From positions 1 to 7,284 of the forward strand of contig DASSUW010000208.1 in the NCBI GenBank assembly GCA_035706585.1: 7,284 bases of DNA, in the 5' to 3' direction. This document shows positions 7,101-7,284 of this stretch, one piece after another. The notes beneath the pieces are model-generated. The model was not told where the DNA came from and made no database searches. It saw only the letters and a program-made list of their open reading frames with translations. The translations under genes were made by a program, and so were the position numbers. Source of the stretch: DASSUW01 sp035706585 (GTDB taxonomy: Bacteria > Actinomycetota > Thermoleophilia > Solirubrobacterales > Solirubrobacteraceae). The number at the start of each line of letters is the position of its first letter. Positions within the stretch are counted from its first letter, which is position 1.

Positions 7101-7177
7101 TGCGGTTGTACGGCCGCGCGCTCACCGCCGCCGAGATCCAGGCCGACATGGAACGGGCGGTCACCGGCAGCGGCTGA
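1142..7177 (+). CDS. Secreted mosaic protein: GSDH-type beta-propeller, PKD, and LamG/BACON repeats
   Basis: This 2011-residue protein (roughly 200 kDa) starts with a signal peptide: M-V-R, a hydrophobic core to about residue 16, then TPASA|DE with likely cleavage after Ala21. That fixes the ATG at 1142, and no in-frame start lies just upstream. Domains in order are: glucose/sorbosone dehydrogenase-like propeller (about 40-470; HNDRGLLG at 100-107, SHSVGDLHFGPDG from 182, YGFRNPFRF from 288, NYGWPCYEG from 329); PKD (472-559; DLDGDGQYDD at 511-520); a domain with HHC (606-608), CHVHH (616-620) and DHEYPSY (636-642); an InlB-B-repeat-like segment (about 667-745; SSWSDGG); LamG (750-960); three BACON-like domains; LamG (1277-1487); three BACON-like domains; LamG (1798-2011). 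All 14 cysteines come in plausible pairs, as expected outside the cell. No LPXTG motif or C-terminal helix is seen. LamG and BACON domains usually bind glycans, so an extracellular carbohydrate-binding or adhesive role with a possible sugar-oxidising head is inferred. The substrate is unknown. Confidence 0.93.
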   Translation: MVRFVALVVGFLALLSTPASADEVAPDPFESSALLAAPQVPDEFVEETAFDNLLAPASIAFAPDGRVFVAQLDGVIKVFDGLEDTTATVYADLSEEVDFHNDRGLLGMTLDPQFSAGRPYVYVLYTYDGAIGETAPRWDDHCPDPPGAERDGCVVSGRLSKLLPDGTEVPLISDEWCQQYPSHSVGDLHFGPDGALYASGGDGASYTFADYGQDGSPVNPCGDPPQPVGGTQTPPTAEGGALRSQDARTSGDPTGLNGSLIRIDPDTGDPLPTNPGTGDINARRIVAYGFRNPFRFAFRPGTTDAYVGDVGWLAWEEINRVPDMTQVRNYGWPCYEGGGRQPGYEAIGLDICENLYDDNVARDPLYTYNHGAKVADEACRVGGSSISGMQFYTGGTFPAAYQGALFFADYSRGCIWVMFPGPDGIPNPATRQVFVDGAQTPVDLEIGPDGDLYYADVGGGTIRRVRAVNPNLAPTAAFTATPDAGDPPLAVEFDATGSTDPNEDTLQYAWDLDGDGQYDDATGATPSRTYTLEGSVTVRLRVTDPGGLSATKQTEITVGTPPAPTITSPAAGTKYAVGDLVSFAGTATSGGSEMPADELTWTVDLHHCSAIVPTSCHVHHIQDFAGVRSGSFSYPDHEYPSYITLELTATKPSGLQAGTSVRIDPKTVALHFESEPSGLRLAIGGEASTTPFTRSVAQNSTVGVAAPPSQFLGVDSYDFSSWSDGGSATHQFTAPSTDTTYTATYEKSVCPVLPGLVGAWGFDEPSGDAVGDASGTGNAGTISGAVRVAGGRYGRALSFDGSNDLVTIADDTSLDFVSGMTLEAWVNPTAIGSLWRTVMLKEQPGNLAYALYANDGEGNPTGHIAAPLDSRVTGPPVPVNTWTHLATTYDGATLTLYVNGSEVADLPVFGAITVSNGALRIGGNTVWSEWFAGRIDEVRAYDRALSAAEIGADMARAVTCGGVPGSPALAVAPASLAFSSAQGDPSPAAKTLDVSNAGAGTLDWTAADDVPWLSVSPTGGSGDGTLTVTPDTAGLAAGTYTATVTISAAGAAGSPRTVPVTLTVDPPPPGPALSVTPASLSFTATEGGTDPADRTLTVSNGGGTLEWAASDDAAWLSVTPGSGTGAGAVTVSAAVEGLAAGSHQATITIAADGATGSPRTIPVTLTVDPPPEPPQLAVAPTTLSFTATEGAATVETKAFNVTNAGDGTLDFSASADVAWLTVTPAAGSAPRTVSITPSTAGLAPGEHTGTVTVSADGAAGAPKTVDVTFTVTEAPACPVPTGLVGAWGFDEPAGDTAVDASPAGNSGTISGAARTADGRFGGALSFDGVNDWVTVDDASSLRLTTGMTASAWVNPSAGRVWRTVLLKQRAGGMSYALYGNTDSGQPSGHVSTPLETSTKAPSALPIGVWTHLATTYDGTTLRLFVNGVQVSSRAVSGAISNDAGALRIGGNSVWNEPFAGRIDEVRLYDRALTAAEIQGDMAAPVTCSAPAEPVLSVTPASLSFSVTAGNADPAGKTLTIANAGGGTLDWTASADAAWLDVAPASGTGGRALTVSAATDGLAAGTYDATITVAAAGADGSPATIPVTLTVAPTPPVLSVTPASLSFSATAGEADPAAKTLDVANAGPGSLDWTASESAPWLSVAPAGGTGGGSITVTPSIAGLDAGTYTTDVTVSAAGATGSPTTVPVTLTVDPPPPALALAPANLSFTATDGGADPVPKDVTVTNAGGGSLSFTVGDDAPWLAVTPADGSAPATLSVAPSVAGLAVGTYTATVTVTADGVAGSPKTVDVTLEVSEPPATPPGLIAAYGFEEPSGTTVTDASGNGHGGTISGATRSESGRFGAALTFDGVNDWVTVPDTDALDLTTGVTMSAWVNPTAVGSAFRTVLMKERPGGLIYTLYAGDGAGRPSGHVFTTSEQRAAGTANTPLNTWTHLAMTWDGATLRLYVDGTQVSSRAVSGTLLTSTGALRIGGNGVWTEWFAGRIDEVRLYGRALTAAEIQADMERAVTGSG
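1259..2551 (+). other. Domain: glucose/sorbosone dehydrogenase-like six-bladed beta-propeller
   Basis: About residues 40-470 of the large protein. By-eye comparison with Acinetobacter soluble glucose dehydrogenase aligns SHSVGDL with DHQSGRL, placing His183 at the catalytic base (His144 there). It also aligns GFRNP with GHRNP, placing Arg291-Asn292 at Arg228-Asn229. Three propeller-blade motifs of the FGPDG type occur (FAPDG, FGPDG, IGPDG). Eight cysteines (142, 153, 177, 221, 334, 352, 379, 414) suggest disulfides. The lysine and arginines that hold PQQ in the Acinetobacter enzyme do not appear to be kept: ADYSRG stands where PSLKRG is expected. Catalysis and the PQQ cofactor are therefore uncertain, though the fold assignment is secure. 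Confidence 0.85.
2555..2818 (+). other. Domain: PKD (Ig-like) domain
   Basis: About residues 472-559. It shows the family pattern: APTAAFTATP at the start, FDATGSTDPNED, then YAWDLDGDG, a SRTYTLEG turn and VRLRVTDPGGLSA, closing with TEITVG. PKD domains are extracellular beta-sandwiches that act as spacers or glycan- and protein-contact modules. The acidic run D511-x-D513-x-D515 followed by D519-D520 resembles a calcium-binding loop, which is suggestive only. Confidence 0.85.
2831..3376 (+). other. Domain: His/Cys 'DHEYPSY' module plus InlB-B-repeat-like segment
   Basis: About residues 564-745. The first part begins TITSPAAGTKYAVGD and carries HHC (606-608), CHVHH (616-620) and DHEYPSY (636-642), ending in RIDPKT (664-667). 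From memory, this module recurs behind PKD domains in GSDH-type proteins of actinobacteria, but I cannot name a family for it. The second part (about 667-745) has PSGLRLAIGG, TPFTRSV, FSSWSDGG (to 726) and TTYTATY, resembling divergent InlB B-repeats (small beta-grasp surface modules). Cys608 and Cys616 are the only cysteines here and may form a disulfide. The function is unknown. Confidence 0.6.
3389..4021 (+). repeat. LamG copy 1 (cysteine-closed)
   Basis: Residues 750-960, a concanavalin-like jelly-roll of the Laminin_G_3 type. Markers are GLVGAWGFDEPSG, LSFDGSNDLVTI, MTLEAWVNP, NTWTHLATTYDG, LTLYVNG and GRIDEVRAYDRALSAAEI. Cys750 and Cys960 bracket it at a spacing of 210 residues. It lacks the QVSSRAVSG segment shared by copies 2 and 3, so it is the most divergent copy. 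Confidence 0.9.
4043..4957 (+). repeat. First BACON-like tandem array (three domains)
   Basis: Domains at about residues 968-1065, 1072-1168 and 1175-1272, period 103-104, joined by proline-rich linkers such as DPPPPGP and DPPPEPP. Each shows the pattern LxVxPxxLxFxAxxG, then TLxVxNAGxGTLDW, WLSVxPxxG, GLAAGTYxATVTI and GSPxTVPVTLTV. This matches the BACON beta-sandwich, associated with carbohydrate or mucin binding. The third domain is a distinct subtype (GSAPRTVS, PKTVDVT, LDFSAS). The second lacks one residue at NGGGTLEW relative to the others. Confidence 0.85.
4970..5602 (+). repeat. LamG copy 2 (cysteine-closed)
   Basis: Residues 1277-1487. It has the same 210-residue Cys-to-Cys spacing (Cys1277, Cys1487) as copy 1. 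Markers are GLVGAWGFDEPAG, LSFDGVNDWVTV, MTASAWVNP, WTHLATTYDGTTL, QVSSRAVSG and GRIDEVRLYDRALTAAEIQ. Its 3' end is nearly the same in DNA as copy 3: 56 of 60 nt identical between 5525-5584 and 7091-7150, including a shared rare TTG codon. Confidence 0.9.
5621..6526 (+). repeat. Second BACON-like tandem array (three domains)
   Basis: Domains at about residues 1494-1590, 1596-1693 and 1698-1795, period 102, with linkers APTPP, DPPPP and SEPPATPP. The same consensus as the first array is seen. The third domain again carries the special subtype marks (GSAPATLS, PKTVDVT, LSFTVG). The first two domains start with almost identical DNA (34 of 35 nt match between 5621-5655 and 5927-5961), indicating recent tandem duplication or gene conversion. 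Confidence 0.85.
6533..7174 (+). repeat. LamG copy 3 (no bracketing cysteines), C-terminal
   Basis: Residues 1798-2011, ending the protein. Markers are GLIAAYGFEEPSG, LTFDGVNDWVTV, MSAWVNP, NTWTHLAMTWDGATLRLYVDG, QVSSRAVSG and GRIDEVRLYGRALTAAEIQ. The positions matching the cysteines of copies 1 and 2 are Pro1798 and Gly2009. Only two residues follow Gly2009, so no cell-wall sorting signal or membrane helix is present. Confidence 0.9.
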
Positions 7178-7184
7178 CCGCCCG
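7154..7184 (+). terminator. Perfect 10-bp hairpin spanning the stop codon, no U-tract
   Basis: CGGGCGGTCA (7154-7163) and TGACCGCCCG (7175-7184) are exact inverted repeats around an 11-nt loop. The TGA stop codon (7175-7177) forms the start of the right arm. The following bases, CTCCACGG, are not T-rich, so this is not a classical intrinsic terminator. GC-rich hairpins without U-tails are often proposed as terminators in actinobacteria. It lies upstream of the tRNA-Arg -10-like site, where insulation would make sense. It could instead be an mRNA 3'-end stabiliser. Confidence 0.45.
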
Positions 7185-7206
7185 CTCCACGGCGCGCCAC
7201 CGCCGC

Positions 7207-7212
7207 TAACAT
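7207..7212 (+). promoter_or_regulatory. Candidate -10 element (TAACAT) for tRNA-Arg
   Basis: TAACAT fits TANNNT and ends 11 nt before the tRNA 5' end, almost the same geometry as TACACT before tRNA-Ser. No good -35 is seen at 7184-7189 (GCTCCA). Placement between the stop-codon hairpin and the tRNA supports an independent promoter. Confidence 0.4.
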
Positions 7213-7223
7213 GGACCGCCCCA

Positions 7224-7284
<61 letters not shown>

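Noticed and set aside
1132..7209. Other long + strand frames overlapping the large gene (for example 1132-2409, 2668-4164, 4459-5466, 5599-7209)
   Set aside because: They are Arg/Ala-rich, low-complexity translations in the wrong phase, with no recognisable domain. They reflect codon third-position GC bias.

Overview
The window reads as chromosomal DNA of a very GC-rich actinobacterium. Codon third positions are almost all G or C, tRNA-Ser has no encoded CCA, and three TANNNT -10-like hexamers sit at plausible places. An mreB gene plus a large secreted LamG/BACON protein would fit the Thermoleophilia (Solirubrobacterales and relatives). That placement is an inference from style, not a sequence match.

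Everything recognisable lies on the + strand: (1) the 3' end of an mreB gene (1-942, start cut off by the window edge); (2) a complete tRNA-Ser with anticodon GCT (963-1052), only 20 nt after the mreB stop; (3) an 89-nt gap with promoter-like elements; (4) one very large gene (1142-7177, 2011 residues); (5) a hairpin spanning its stop codon; (6) the first 61 nt of a tRNA-Arg with anticodon ACG, running off the right edge. No stretch longer than 300 nt lacks a gene.

The large gene encodes an exported mosaic protein. In order it has a signal peptide, a glucose/sorbosone-dehydrogenase-type beta-propeller, a PKD domain, a His/Cys-containing domain with the motif DHEYPSY, an InlB-B-repeat-like segment, and then LamG, three BACON-like domains, LamG, three BACON-like domains, LamG. 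No transmembrane anchor or sorting signal follows. The likely role is extracellular carbohydrate or glycan binding, possibly with an oxidoreductase head whose PQQ ligands look altered.

The genes do not form an obvious pathway: a shape-determining cytoskeletal gene, two housekeeping tRNAs and one exported protein. I see no defence system, CRISPR array, transposase or phage gene. The points most worth a second look are inside the large protein: its repeat order, the paired gain or loss of cysteines in LamG copies, the apparent loss of cofactor ligands, and a possibly leaderless start.
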